Shown here piece by piece: positions 1 through 7,355 of a stretch of DNA of 64,000 nucleotides. The notes beneath the pieces were generated by a model that saw only the letters and a program-made list of their open reading frames with translations, ran no database searches and was not told the DNA's origin. The DNA is taken from positions 173,190 through 237,189 of the forward strand of contig NZ_SOZE01000005.1 in the NCBI RefSeq assembly GCF_004519315.1. Reading direction: 5' to 3'. Each line of letters begins with the position of its first letter. Positions within the stretch are counted from its first letter, which is position 1. The stretch comes from Mucilaginibacter psychrotolerans. Lineage in GTDB: Bacteria; Bacteroidota; Bacteroidia; Sphingobacteriales; Sphingobacteriaceae. Position numbers and translations under genes: made by a program.

Positions 1-193
1 CCAGTATAGATGGGTACGAGGTAAGATCCTCAACGGCAATCACATCAACCCCAAGGTCGCGGATAAAAGTTTCGGTACCACCGGTTGAATATATGTTGAC
101 ACCAAGGCGGTTCAGCTCGTGAATGATCGGCTCGAGGTTGTCTTTGTAATAAACAGAAATAAGGGCGTTTTTTATTTGAACGGACTGGCTCAT
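1..193 (-). CDS. purH: PurH, N-terminal fragment (AICAR transformylase / IMP cyclohydrolase)
   Basis: The last two steps of IMP synthesis are carried out by this bifunctional cytosolic enzyme. Only the first 64 codons lie in the window; the gene runs off the left edge. The visible part starts MSQSVQIKNALISVYYKDNL and contains the STGGTETFIRDLGV signature of the MGS-like (IMP cyclohydrolase) domain. A TACCTTTG -7 element lies 23 nt upstream of the ATG, so the gene has its own promoter. purN, which acts earlier in the same pathway, lies 2 kb away but is not in the same operon. The assignment is firm for the domain; the C-terminal transformylase half is outside the window. Confidence 0.9.
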   Translation of the reverse strand, partial: MSQSVQIKNALISVYYKDNLEPIIHELNRLGVNIYSTGGTETFIRDLGVDVIAVEDLTSYPSIL

Positions 194-215
194 TTGCAGG
201 GCTTTTTTTGAGCCG

Positions 216-223
216 CAAAGGTA
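216..223 (-). promoter_or_regulatory. -7 element of purH promoter (TACCTTTG)
   Basis: On the minus strand the sequence reads TACCTTTG, a perfect match to the Bacteroidota -7 consensus TAnnTTTG, 23 nt before the purH ATG. The same TAnnTTTG-plus-GCGGC context recurs before panB and carA. Confidence 0.65.
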
Positions 224-379
224 TGAATTACAGATTAGAGATTAGAGACTTAGGGTTAGTTTTTTTTATTGCGTTTGTAATTGATGCTTAGGGATATAAA
301 AAGGATGTTTTGGCATAAAAATTCGCCTGGGTTTGTTGCACTTTGGGCACGCTATCCGTAAAGATAAAAAAACAATCTT

Positions 380-814
380 ATGAAGACTTTAGCTAAACTA
401 TCTGCGTGCATTATCATCCTGTTTGCTGCGGCCTGCACCAAAATGCAGGAAGTGGTACTCATTAACCAGCCGCTCACCGGCACCTGGAAATTAAATGCCA
501 CTTATATGGACCCGGGCGATGGCAGCGGTACTTACCACCCGGTTACCGCTGCCGGCAACAACAGCATCACCCTCAAAACCAACGGAGAATTAGAGATTAG
601 CGGGCTAGACGATACGGAGAACTTTTTACTACATTTTTCGCAATACAAAAGCTTTACCATACAGGATAGCGTAACCCTTGTATTTAAAGAACACGCTAAC
701 AATAACACCCAGAAATTCATTTATAAAATAGAGGGTGATAAGCTATCGCTAATACCCGCCGGCCCCGTTATGTGCATAGAAGGCTGTGGTGTACGGTTCG
801 TGAAAGTGAATTAG
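380..814 (+). CDS. Small lipocalin-like lipoprotein
   Basis: This 144-aa exported protein has a short lipoprotein signal (hydrophobic LSACIIILFAAAC, lipid-acceptor Cys at residue 19). The mature part has the pattern TGTWKLNATY... typical of Bacteroidota lipocalin-like/META-like lipoproteins, which form a small beta-barrel. Its C-terminus carries MCIEGCGVRFVKV, which closely resembles the C-terminus (MCDEGCAEVFTKV) of the 131-aa protein at 1866-2261, so the two look like diverged paralogues. Function unknown; probably anchored in the periplasm or outer membrane. It is monocistronic and is followed by a tandem repeat. Confidence 0.75.
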   Translation: MKTLAKLSACIIILFAAACTKMQEVVLINQPLTGTWKLNATYMDPGDGSGTYHPVTAAGNNSITLKTNGELEISGLDDTENFLLHFSQYKSFTIQDSVTLVFKEHANNNTQKFIYKIEGDKLSLIPAGPVMCIEGCGVRFVKVN

Positions 815-815
815 G

Positions 816-873
816 GGTTAGAGGTTAGAGGTTAGAGGTTAGAGGTTAGAGGTTAGAGGTTAGAGGTTAGAGG
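816..873. repeat. 7-bp tandem repeat (GTTAGAG)n, about 8 copies
   Basis: Eight near-perfect copies of a 7-bp unit begin directly after the stop codon of the upstream lipoprotein gene. Single or degenerate copies of similar sequence (gattagagattagag, agattagaggcaagaggttag) occur near 231-255 and 11220-11242. Confidence 0.95.
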
Positions 874-1014
874 GGCAATGCTCCGCAAAGCGTCTTGTTT
901 TAAATTCTGTCAATTATTTAAATTCCGTAAAATTCGAGTTCAGACACTTCTTATAATAATTCTATAAAAATTCGAGTTCAGGAATTATCTTTACCCTACC
1001 AAACCCAATCCATC

Positions 1015-1569
1015 ATGCCTGCAACCGCTACCACCAGTGCCCCATTAGAGATACCGCTTAATAAAAGTAAAATAGCGCTCATGAGTATCGGATCGCTTGC
1101 TTTTGTTGCTGCCGGGGTGTGGTTCATCATTCATCCGACTATAAGGCTTTTTGGCAACAAACCGAACCCAATACTGGGTTATGGATTAGGCATTGCCGCA
1201 ATAGCATTCTTCGGGTTTTGCGCCTTTTACCTTATAAAAAAATTATTCGATACCCGCCCCGGCCTTATCGTAAGCGAAGAAGGCATTACTGATAATTGCA
1301 GCAGCTATACTTTCGGCCTGATACCCTGGACAGATATAGCCGGTATAGACGTAATTGAAATAGGCCGGCAAAAGCTGATTATGATACCGGTGCATAACCC
1401 TGCCGAATACATGAACCGCCAAAGCAACGCCATCATGAAGAAAATGGCCGCCATTAACTATCGACAGTACCAAACACCGGTAAGCATTACGGCTAATACG
1501 TTGCAGTATGAATTGGAGGACTTGTATACTTTATTGAAAGGTAAGCTTGCTGAAAGTAAAAAGCTGTAG
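1015..1569 (+). CDS. STM3941-like membrane protein
   Basis: This 184-aa protein has two membrane segments (about residues 21-42 and 52-75) followed by a cytosolic PH-like region. The pattern PLNKSKIALMSIGSLAFVAAG, then GLIVSEEGITDNCSS and GLIPWTDIAGIDV, matches the STM3941 family common in Bacteroidota. No biochemical role is established for the family. The ATG is preceded by an AT-rich stretch without a clear Shine-Dalgarno site, normal for this phylum. It appears to be a single-gene unit. Confidence 0.7.
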   Translation: MPATATTSAPLEIPLNKSKIALMSIGSLAFVAAGVWFIIHPTIRLFGNKPNPILGYGLGIAAIAFFGFCAFYLIKKLFDTRPGLIVSEEGITDNCSSYTFGLIPWTDIAGIDVIEIGRQKLIMIPVHNPAEYMNRQSNAIMKKMAAINYRQYQTPVSITANTLQYELEDLYTLLKGKLAESKKL

Positions 1570-1629
1570 TTTCCCGGTAATGAGACTGGCGATATTTTGC
1601 GTATTCGCGCAAAACCCGTAAATTGATTT

Positions 1630-1824
1630 ATGACAACTGTAATCATCAAATCCGATTCTGATAAAAAGACGCTTTTGCTCATACAATTGGCTGAAAGGTT
1701 GGGCTTACCGGCAGAGGCACAACCATTCAGAGAATTAACTGTAGAGGACATGATACACGGCATGGGGAGGAAAGCAACCGATGAAGAACTAATTGCCTAC
1801 CTTGAGAAAGGAAAAGATGCGTAG
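1630..1824 (+). CDS. Small hypothetical protein (64 aa)
   Basis: A 64-aa acidic, helix-rich protein (MTTVIIKSDSDKKTLLLIQL..., ending ATDEELIAYLEKGKDA). Its size and layout resemble orphan antitoxin-type proteins of Bacteroidota, but no toxin gene is adjacent, so that remains a guess. It lies 60 bp after the STM3941-like gene. The protein at 6239-6457 is of the same size class and also ends in an acidic 'EEW/EEL...L' helix. Confidence 0.55.
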   Translation: MTTVIIKSDSDKKTLLLIQLAERLGLPAEAQPFRELTVEDMIHGMGRKATDEELIAYLEKGKDA

Positions 1825-1865
1825 CCTATAGACTTAGAAGTTGCGTTGGCTAAATGTGATAAGTT

Positions 1866-2261
1866 ATGACATTTATCAAAACAGTAACAGGTGTTACATT
1901 TCTTCTACTTTCGGCAATAGCTTTGGGCAATTCGGATTACCGCAATACAAAAATAATAGGTAAATGGCGATATTTTGGCTTTTCAGGGAATGATGGCGCA
2001 AAAAACTATATTAACAAGTCTCCCGATTCCATAAACCGATATTTGATTTTTTATAAAAATGGCATATTGGGAGGGAATTATTTTAAAAACGGGCCGCGCC
2101 ATTATCAATTGAAAAAACACACGTTAATCGTTAAATCAAATAACCAATACGTAATAAAATATCTTTACGGCATAGACAAAAAAACACTCTATTTAGGTTT
2201 TACTGAAAATATGTGCGACGAAGGCTGTGCAGAGGTATTTACCAAAGTAACCAATCCCTAA
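1866..2261 (+). CDS. Exported lipocalin-like protein (131 aa)
   Basis: The N-terminus (TFIKTVTGVTFLLLSAIALG) is a signal peptide without a clear lipobox. The mature part has IIGKWRYFGFSG and ends FTENMCDEGCAEVFTKVTNP, matching the C-terminal Cys pair motif of the lipoprotein at 380-814. It is probably a small periplasmic beta-barrel of the lipocalin-like class; ligand unknown. Its stop codon overlaps the stop of the convergent purN gene, so there is no room for a terminator between them. Confidence 0.65.
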   Translation: MTFIKTVTGVTFLLLSAIALGNSDYRNTKIIGKWRYFGFSGNDGAKNYINKSPDSINRYLIFYKNGILGGNYFKNGPRHYQLKKHTLIVKSNNQYVIKYLYGIDKKTLYLGFTENMCDEGCAEVFTKVTNP

Positions 2262-2836
2262 CTCCTCATCTTCTTCAGCAAATTCTCAATCACTTTGGGG
2301 AAGTGTAGGTGTTCCAGTTGCTGGCCTTTGAATTTTATTACCTCCAGCGTATCGCCGGGCTCTATTTTGAATTTAGATTGGTGGATGGGTTCGCCCTCGT
2401 CGAACTCGGCATTTACAAAGTGGATGGTAATACCCGATTCCTCTTCGCCCGCCGCCAATACCGCTTTGTGTACGTTATCGCCATACATGCCCTTGCCGCC
2501 AAATTTGGGCAACAGCGCCGGATGCAGATTAATGATTTTATTAGGGAATGCAGCTAACAAATTTTTGGGCACCAACCATAAGAAACCCGCCAACACAATA
2601 AGATCTACCTGCAGGTTTTTAAGCAGGGCAATCACTTCGTCGGTATCGTAAAACTCGGTGCGTGTAAAAACATGCGATGGTACTTCGAAATTATCGGCAC
2701 GCTGCAATACGTAGGCTTGCGGGTTATTGGTGAGTATCAAAACTACCTCAGCTTCGGCGTTGCGCTTAAAGTGCTCCATTATCTTCTGGGCGTTCGACCC
2801 CGAACCTGATGCAAAAATGGCTATTCTCTTTTTCAA
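2258..2836 (-). CDS. purN: Phosphoribosylglycinamide formyltransferase PurN
   Basis: Transfers a formyl group from 10-formyl-THF to GAR, the third step of purine synthesis, in the cytosol. The 192-aa length and the motifs are those of PurN: ASGSGSNAQ at the phosphate-binding loop (residues 9-17), INLHPALLPKFGG with the catalytic Asn103 and His105, and Asp146 in VNAEFDEG. The ATG is followed directly by the conserved KKRIAIFASGSGSN, which supports this start. It is monocistronic and overlaps the end of the convergent exported-protein gene by 4 bp. Confidence 0.95.
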   Translation of the reverse strand: MKKRIAIFASGSGSNAQKIMEHFKRNAEAEVVLILTNNPQAYVLQRADNFEVPSHVFTRTEFYDTDEVIALLKNLQVDLIVLAGFLWLVPKNLLAAFPNKIINLHPALLPKFGGKGMYGDNVHKAVLAAGEEESGITIHFVNAEFDEGEPIHQSKFKIEPGDTLEVIKFKGQQLEHLHFPKVIENLLKKMRS

Positions 2837-2881
2837 AATGGCTTTCAGCTTTATTACTGCAAAATATAAAAAATTAACCGG

Positions 2882-3385
2882 TTATCGTGTCAGAACTTCT
2901 TTTTGACGTATAAATCCCCAGCGGTAAATGGTACGAGGCTGTGTGGACGTATAATACGTTTGCGTATCGCCGGTTTGCAGCACCATAGAAAACTCGCCCA
3001 GGTTGTTTATCTGCGCATTGGCAAATGGCTTGGAGCTACCAGCGGTACTGCCGTCCTTGCATACCATATCTGCAAATAAGATGAGTTTAGTATCGCTGAG
3101 ACTGTAAGTCCCCTTGGCAATATCCTGCACGGTACAATCGAAATTGGTGTAAGTGCAACTGCCATCCTTGAAAAACTTAAATATTTGTGTGGTATCGCAG
3201 GTGATGGTATCGGTAGATTGCTGGGTATCGCCTATATAATGATACACCAGTACCGATGCCAGCTCCCACTGCCGGGTGGTAAGCAAATTGGGAATATTGC
3301 TTTTATCCTCTTTTTTGCAGGAATTAGCCACCAACCCAATCAGCAGCAATAACGCCACACACCAAAAACCAATATTTTTCTTCAT
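2882..3385 (-). CDS. Lipocalin-family lipoprotein (167 aa)
   Basis: A lipoprotein with a classical signal (lipobox VANSC, Cys23) followed by a charged linker. The mature domain, with LLTTRQWELASV, FKFFKDGSCTYTNFDC and GTYSLSDTKLIL, has the repeated strand pattern of Bacteroidota lipocalin-like proteins. Ligand and role are unknown. It lies upstream of purN (45 bp gap) on the same strand but has no functional link to it. Confidence 0.7.
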   Translation of the reverse strand: MKKNIGFWCVALLLLIGLVANSCKKEDKSNIPNLLTTRQWELASVLVYHYIGDTQQSTDTITCDTTQIFKFFKDGSCTYTNFDCTVQDIAKGTYSLSDTKLILFADMVCKDGSTAGSSKPFANAQINNLGEFSMVLQTGDTQTYYTSTQPRTIYRWGFIRQKEVLTR

Positions 3386-3557
3386 CCTTTAATCAGCCGC
3401 AAAAATAGGAATTACATTTATATACACTTGCCCGGCCAATCAATATAACTCTAATAAGGCCGCATTATTTTGTTTGTAGTTGATTAGGTTAAGTGGTGAG
3501 GGGGTGATTGGCTTGTAAAAATCTTAAATTGCGGCTATTAATCTTATTAGAAGAATT

Positions 3558-4589
3558 TTGATGCTCAATCAGCCCATTAGCCACTCGCCAAACCAACAGA
3601 GCCTGCGTGTGCCTTACCAGCAACTAAAAGCCGAATTTAAGCGTGTATTGCTTTCGCTTGGTTTTACCAACGACAAAGCCGATGACTGCGCCGGCATATT
3701 TGCCGATAACAGCCGCGACGGCGTGGCCTCGCACGGCCTAAACCGCTTCGGTGTTTTTATTGAATACTTGAAAGAAGGGCTGATTACCCCCAATGCCGAA
3801 CCATCCTTGGTGACTTCAATGGGCGCGATAGAGCAATGGGACGGCAACTTTGCCACCGGTATGCTCAATGCGCGATTCAGTATGGATAGGGCTATTGCGC
3901 TCGCCAAAGAGAACGGCATAGGCTGCGTGGCCATCAAAAACACCAACCATTGGATGCGTGGCGGCACCTATGGCTGGCAGGCCGCAGAAGCCGGCTGCGT
4001 GGGCATTTGCTTTACCAATACCATAGCTAACCTGCCGCCATGGGGTGGCACCCAACCCCGATTGGGCAATAACCCGCTCATCATCGCCGTACCAAAGAAA
4101 GGCGGCCATGTGGTATTGGATATGGCCATATCGCAATTCTCTTTCGGCAAGCTATGGCAATATGAAGCGCAAAACAAGCCCTTACCCCTACCAGGCGGCT
4201 ACGATAGCCAGGGCAAGTTAAGCACGGATGCCGCAGCCATACTCGCAACAAAGCGGGCATTGCCTATAGGCTTCTGGAAAGGCTCGGGTTTGTCGTTAGT
4301 GCTCGATCTGCTGGCTACCATTCTCAGTGGAGGCAGCTCTACCGCATCCATTACCCAAAGCGGCAGGAAAGAAACCGGCGTATCGCAGGTGTTCATAGCC
4401 ATAAAAGCTGATGCGGAGCAAAACGAGGCGCTGATAGCGCAAATTCTCGATTACACCAAAAGCAGTGCTACCGAAGGCGGAAGCGAAATTTTATACCCCG
4501 GCGAAAACATGCTGCGCACCAGGGAAAAAAGCCTGGCCGAAGGCGTGCTGGTGGATGAACGGATTTGGGAAGAGGTGAAAAAGTTATAG
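3558..4589 (+). CDS. dlgD: 2,3-diketo-L-gulonate reductase-type dehydrogenase (LDH2 family)
   Basis: A 343-aa NAD(P)H-dependent 2-oxoacid reductase of the malate/L-lactate dehydrogenase-2 family. It matches the E. coli DlgD/YiaK pattern along its length: VASHGLNRFGVFI, SMGAIEQWDGNFATG, KNTNHWMRGGTYGWQAAE, NTIANLPPWGG and GFWKGSGLSLVLDLLATILS. The family reduces 2,3-diketo-L-gulonate to 3-keto-L-gulonate in ascorbate/hexuronate degradation. No other genes of that pathway are adjacent, so the substrate is inferred only from the sequence match. The first in-frame ATG gives a slightly longer N-terminus (about 15 residues) than E. coli; an internal start is possible. Confidence 0.85.
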   Translation: MMLNQPISHSPNQQSLRVPYQQLKAEFKRVLLSLGFTNDKADDCAGIFADNSRDGVASHGLNRFGVFIEYLKEGLITPNAEPSLVTSMGAIEQWDGNFATGMLNARFSMDRAIALAKENGIGCVAIKNTNHWMRGGTYGWQAAEAGCVGICFTNTIANLPPWGGTQPRLGNNPLIIAVPKKGGHVVLDMAISQFSFGKLWQYEAQNKPLPLPGGYDSQGKLSTDAAAILATKRALPIGFWKGSGLSLVLDLLATILSGGSSTASITQSGRKETGVSQVFIAIKADAEQNEALIAQILDYTKSSATEGGSEILYPGENMLRTREKSLAEGVLVDERIWEEVKKL

Positions 4590-4593
4590 ACAA

Positions 4594-4623
4594 TCCCATA
4601 TTGGGAACTTTTCACTATATTTG
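4594..4623 (+). promoter_or_regulatory. higBA promoter and candidate operator
   Basis: TATATTTG at 4616-4623 matches the TAnnTTTG -7 consensus. It is preceded at 4594-4606 by the palindrome TCCCA-TAT-TGGGA, well placed for autorepression by the HigA antitoxin. The promoter begins 4 bp after the dlgD stop codon. Confidence 0.55.
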
Positions 4624-4636
4624 CTTAAAGCTTAAT

Positions 4637-4930
4637 GTGAGGGTTATATCTAAAAAAATATTACGGGACTTCTGGGAAAAGCACGCCGATTGTGAGCAAC
4701 AATTGAAAGCGTGGTATCAGGAAGCGGAAGAAAGTAATTGGAGAAGTCCTAATGATATCAAAAAGGAATTCCCAAGTGCGAGTATATTATCAGATAACAG
4801 GATAGTTTTCAATATAAAAGGCAATAGTTACAGGCTTATCGTTAAGATAACCTTTGAAGGCCAGATGGCATGGATAAGGTTTATTGGTACCCATGCCGAA
4901 TACGATAAAATCAATGCAAAAACGATTTAA
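4637..4930 (+). CDS. higB: HigB-type mRNA interferase toxin
   Basis: A 97-aa RelE/HigB-fold toxin that would cleave mRNA at the ribosome. The conserved core is present: ISKKILRDFWEKHADCEQQLKAWYQEA, SASILSDNRIVFNIKGNSYRLIVKI and the C-terminal FIGTHAEYDKI. I chose the GTG at 4637 because homologues begin right there (VRVISKKILRDFW) and the longer reading to 4565 would run through the dlgD stop region and the promoter. The antitoxin gene follows 5 bp after the stop. Confidence 0.85.
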   Translation: MRVISKKILRDFWEKHADCEQQLKAWYQEAEESNWRSPNDIKKEFPSASILSDNRIVFNIKGNSYRLIVKITFEGQMAWIRFIGTHAEYDKINAKTI

Positions 4931-4935
4931 AAGTT

Positions 4936-5292
4936 ATGACCATCAAACCAATTAAAGACGAGCGGGATTATCAACAAGCTTTAGAAAGACTTGAATTAAT
5001 CTTTGACGCGAAGAAAGGCACGGAAGATTTCGACGAACTTGAAATATTAGGAATACTTATTGATAATTACGAGAAAGAGCATTTTCCAATTGGATTGCCT
5101 GACCCAATAGAAGCTATAAAATTCCGTATGGAGCAAATGGGGTATAACCAAAACGACCTTGCAAATATGATGGGTTTAAAAAGCCGGGCCAGCGAAATTT
5201 TAAATAAGAAAAGGAAATTGTCGTTAAATATGATTCGTCTATTACATGAAAATCTAAAAATCCCGACTGAGGTTTTGATTCAGGCTTATTAA
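4936..5292 (+). CDS. higA: HigA-type antitoxin (XRE HTH)
   Basis: A 118-aa antitoxin and autorepressor. The N-terminal half (about 1-55) is acidic and helical, the C-terminal half holds an XRE helix-turn-helix (PDPIEAIKFRMEQMGYNQND, LKSRASEILNKKRKLS). It follows higB with a 5-bp gap, the usual HigBA order of toxin first. Its likely operator is the TCCCATATTGGGA palindrome upstream of higB. The toxin-antitoxin pair is flanked by a Fic gene on the opposite strand. Confidence 0.88.
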   Translation: MTIKPIKDERDYQQALERLELIFDAKKGTEDFDELEILGILIDNYEKEHFPIGLPDPIEAIKFRMEQMGYNQNDLANMMGLKSRASEILNKKRKLSLNMIRLLHENLKIPTEVLIQAY

Positions 5293-5314
5293 TCTCTTTT
5301 ATTTTATTACACTT

Positions 5315-6112
5315 CTAAAACAAAAAACTAAACCCACTCCCCTTACCCGGCTTTTGCATCTCTTTAAACTTTTCGATTTCCTGTTTCAGCATAGTGACGT
5401 ACTCACCAGCCATAAATTGCCTGAATATATTAATGTCCTTCTGCTGGCGAGTATCCACAAGCGCCTGTATGTAAGCAGCCTTGTTTTCGCTTCTAACTAT
5501 AGCCAATGGCAAGCTATACAAGGCTTGAATATAATTCATCAGCAACCTTGATGTACGGCCGTTGCCGTCGTAATATGGGTGGATACTCACCAGGTTGAAA
5601 TGCGCATCAAAAGAAAGATTCAATTGTTGTTCAACAGTGAGTGGTTTACCCATCGACTCATTAAGTTTTTTCACCAGCTCATTTGTAAGCCGTTCCACCT
5701 TATCAAAATTGGGGAAATAAGAAACGCCCGCTGTAACATTCCCTTTCCTGAACGCCCCCGTTGCCGAATCTACAGCGCCAAGCATGGTGTTATAAACCTT
5801 GCCCGTGCGCTTCATAACCAGGCTATTGATGTTTTGTAAAAGCGAAACGCTTAGGCTATTTTTGACTTTCGCGTTCTCTAACGTAAACAACAGCGCGGCA
5901 TGGTGGTCGGTCACCATAAGGCTTTCTTCCATAGGCTTGCCGTTGGGGGTGCGGCCCTCGTTTATCAAAACCTGCGTTTCAACCTCGGTAAGCGTAGAGC
6001 CTTCTATACGGGTGGAATGATGGTCGATAGCAATCAAATTAAACCGTTCGTGGTCTATCACATCGGCTATGCCAAGGCTGTTATATTCCGCTATGAGTTT
6101 AACCGCTTCCAT
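5315..6112 (-). CDS. Fic family protein with N-terminal inhibitory helix
   Basis: A 265-aa Fic-domain protein, which would transfer AMP (or another nucleotide moiety) onto a target protein. The complete catalytic motif HPYYDGNGRTSR is at residues 178-189 with catalytic His178. Near the N-terminus STRIEGS fits the inhibitory (S/T)xxxE(G/N) motif (Ser33, Glu37, Gly38), so this is a class II Fic protein that holds itself inactive. No separate antitoxin is needed or seen. It is convergent with higBA, 22 bp away. Target unknown. Confidence 0.88.
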   Translation of the reverse strand: MEAVKLIAEYNSLGIADVIDHERFNLIAIDHHSTRIEGSTLTEVETQVLINEGRTPNGKPMEESLMVTDHHAALLFTLENAKVKNSLSVSLLQNINSLVMKRTGKVYNTMLGAVDSATGAFRKGNVTAGVSYFPNFDKVERLTNELVKKLNESMGKPLTVEQQLNLSFDAHFNLVSIHPYYDGNGRTSRLLMNYIQALYSLPLAIVRSENKAAYIQALVDTRQQKDINIFRQFMAGEYVTMLKQEIEKFKEMQKPGKGSGFSFLF

Positions 6113-6192
6113 TGTTTGATGAAGCGAAAATACTTATAAAATGTTTGTTTACGGGGTTGCTACATTGGGAATTAACCGGCCATCTGCACTTT

Positions 6193-6220
6193 TTTGAATG
6201 CTTTATAAGTTTTATATTTG
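6193..6220 (+). promoter_or_regulatory. Promoter of the 72-aa ORF
   Basis: TTTG at 6193-6196 and TATATTTG at 6213-6220 are separated by 16 nt and match the Bacteroidota -33/-7 pattern. A strong Shine-Dalgarno (aggaggag) follows before the ATG at 6239, unusual for this window. Confidence 0.6.
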
Positions 6221-6238
6221 TTATGAGGAGGAGAAATA

Positions 6239-6457
6239 ATGAAATCAGATATAACAAAAAATGCAGAAACATTCAGGAGCCATGAGTCATACTCTCCGGA
6301 AGAGGTTTTAACTGCAGGCGGCACGACCGCATTTGGTTTAAAAGCCGGCAAAAATAACAGCACGCTGATTACGGCGCTTGAAGAGGCCCCACCCATAGAA
6401 CCATTCACAGAGGAAGAATGGACCGATTTATTAGATCAACTGGAAAGGGATAAATAA
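6239..6457 (+). CDS. Small acidic hypothetical protein (72 aa)
   Basis: A 72-aa protein with a threonine/glycine-rich middle (EVLTAGGTTAFGLKAG) and an acidic C-terminal helix (EPFTEEEWTDLLDQLERDK). The layout recalls orphan antitoxin-like proteins of Bacteroidota, but no toxin partner is adjacent; the divergent Fic gene is the nearest candidate. It has a good promoter and an unusually strong ribosome-binding site, so it is very likely expressed. Function unknown. Confidence 0.6.
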   Translation: MKSDITKNAETFRSHESYSPEEVLTAGGTTAFGLKAGKNNSTLITALEEAPPIEPFTEEEWTDLLDQLERDK

Positions 6458-6472
6458 TCTAACCAAATAAAT

Positions 6473-6507
6473 CATCTGCACATCTGAAATCTAAAATCTG
6501 CACATCT
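6473..6507. repeat. Dispersed intergenic repeat, TGCACATCTGAAATCT type
   Basis: Contains catctgcacatctgaaat, then ctaaaatctgcacatc. Related copies lie at 7318-7353, 10052-10087, 11421-11454 and, inverted, 16060-16095. Confidence 0.7.
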
Positions 6508-6510
6508 CCC

Positions 6511-7281
6511 CTACCTTAACAAGCCATCAAACTTATCCCAAAAGCCATCTTTTGGCAAGGGTGCCACAATCATAACCGGTTCGTGTTTTACGGGGTGCTC
6601 AAATTGCAGGCGGCGGGCATGCAGGCATATGCTTTTGCGCAGGCTGCCGCGGGGGTAGCCGTATTTGTTATCGCCTACTATGGGGCAGCCCAGGGTACTT
6701 AGCTGCACGCGTATCTGGTGCGGCCTCCCGGTGATAGGGTCAACTTCAATTACGTAGTAGCCATCCAGTTCACCAACCAGTTTATAGTTCAGTTCAGAGC
6801 GGAGACTGCCTTGCACTTCTTTATCATGTGCCTTGGTCACGTTCTTTTGCGGATTTTTCACCAGCCAGTGTACCAGGTTGCCTGCCTCGGGCTGGGGGCG
6901 CTTACGCGTGATGGCATAATAGGTTTTATGCATCTCGCGGCCTTTGAACAGCTTGTTTATCCTATCCAAAGCTTTGCTGGTTTTTGCGAAGAGGATAACG
7001 CCGCTCACGGGCCTGTCTAACCGGTGCACCACGCCAAGGAAAGCACCATTGGGCTTATTGTATTTGGCCGCAATGTATTTCTTTACCTTCTCGTCCAGCG
7101 GCTCGTCGTTGGTATCATCTACTTGTACAATATCGCCTGCGCGTTTGTTCACGGCAATCAGGTGGTTATCCTCGTATAGGATATCCTTATCAGTAACATC
7201 GAAGCTGGTATAATTATGTTCGGGGCGGGCCAATTTGATTTCGGATTTAAGATTTTCGATTTCGGATTTATTTATCCGCAA
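6511..7281 (-). CDS. RluA-family RNA pseudouridine synthase
   Basis: Converts specific uridines in rRNA or tRNA to pseudouridine. The catalytic motif HRLDRPVSG with its Asp is present, followed by KTYYAITRK and the PITGRPHQIRVQL and ARRLQFEHP motifs of the RluA family. No S4 domain is visible. The first ~16 residues (MRINKSEIENLKSEIK) are encoded by degenerate repeat sequence (AAATCCGAAATCGAAAATC on the coding strand) that is typical of the intergenic repeats in this window; no other ATG occurs before the catalytic core, so the true start may be a later TTG such as the one after this repeat. Which rRNA site is modified cannot be told. Confidence 0.85.
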   Translation of the reverse strand: MRINKSEIENLKSEIKLARPEHNYTSFDVTDKDILYEDNHLIAVNKRAGDIVQVDDTNDEPLDEKVKKYIAAKYNKPNGAFLGVVHRLDRPVSGVILFAKTSKALDRINKLFKGREMHKTYYAITRKRPQPEAGNLVHWLVKNPQKNVTKAHDKEVQGSLRSELNYKLVGELDGYYVIEVDPITGRPHQIRVQLSTLGCPIVGDNKYGYPRGSLRKSICLHARRLQFEHPVKHEPVMIVAPLPKDGFWDKFDGLLR

Positions 7282-7317
7282 AGGGCATCAATTTATCTAA
7301 TAGGTTTATTGAAGCTT

Positions 7318-7353
7318 CATCTGCACATCTGCACATTTGAAATCTGCACATCT
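7318..7353. repeat. Dispersed intergenic repeat, TGCACATCTG type
   Basis: Contains catctgcacatctgcacatt followed by tgaaatctgcacatct, between the rluA-type gene and the end of panB. Same family as the repeat at 6473-6507. Confidence 0.7.
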
Positions 7354-7355
7354 AC

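Noticed and set aside
816..873. CRISPR-like array in the GTTAGAG repeat
   Set aside because: The unit is 7 bp with no spacers and no cas genes nearby.
4565..4636. Longer HigB start inside the dlgD end
   Set aside because: It would place the promoter and operator inside the coding sequence and adds residues not seen in HigB proteins; GTG 4637 fits better.
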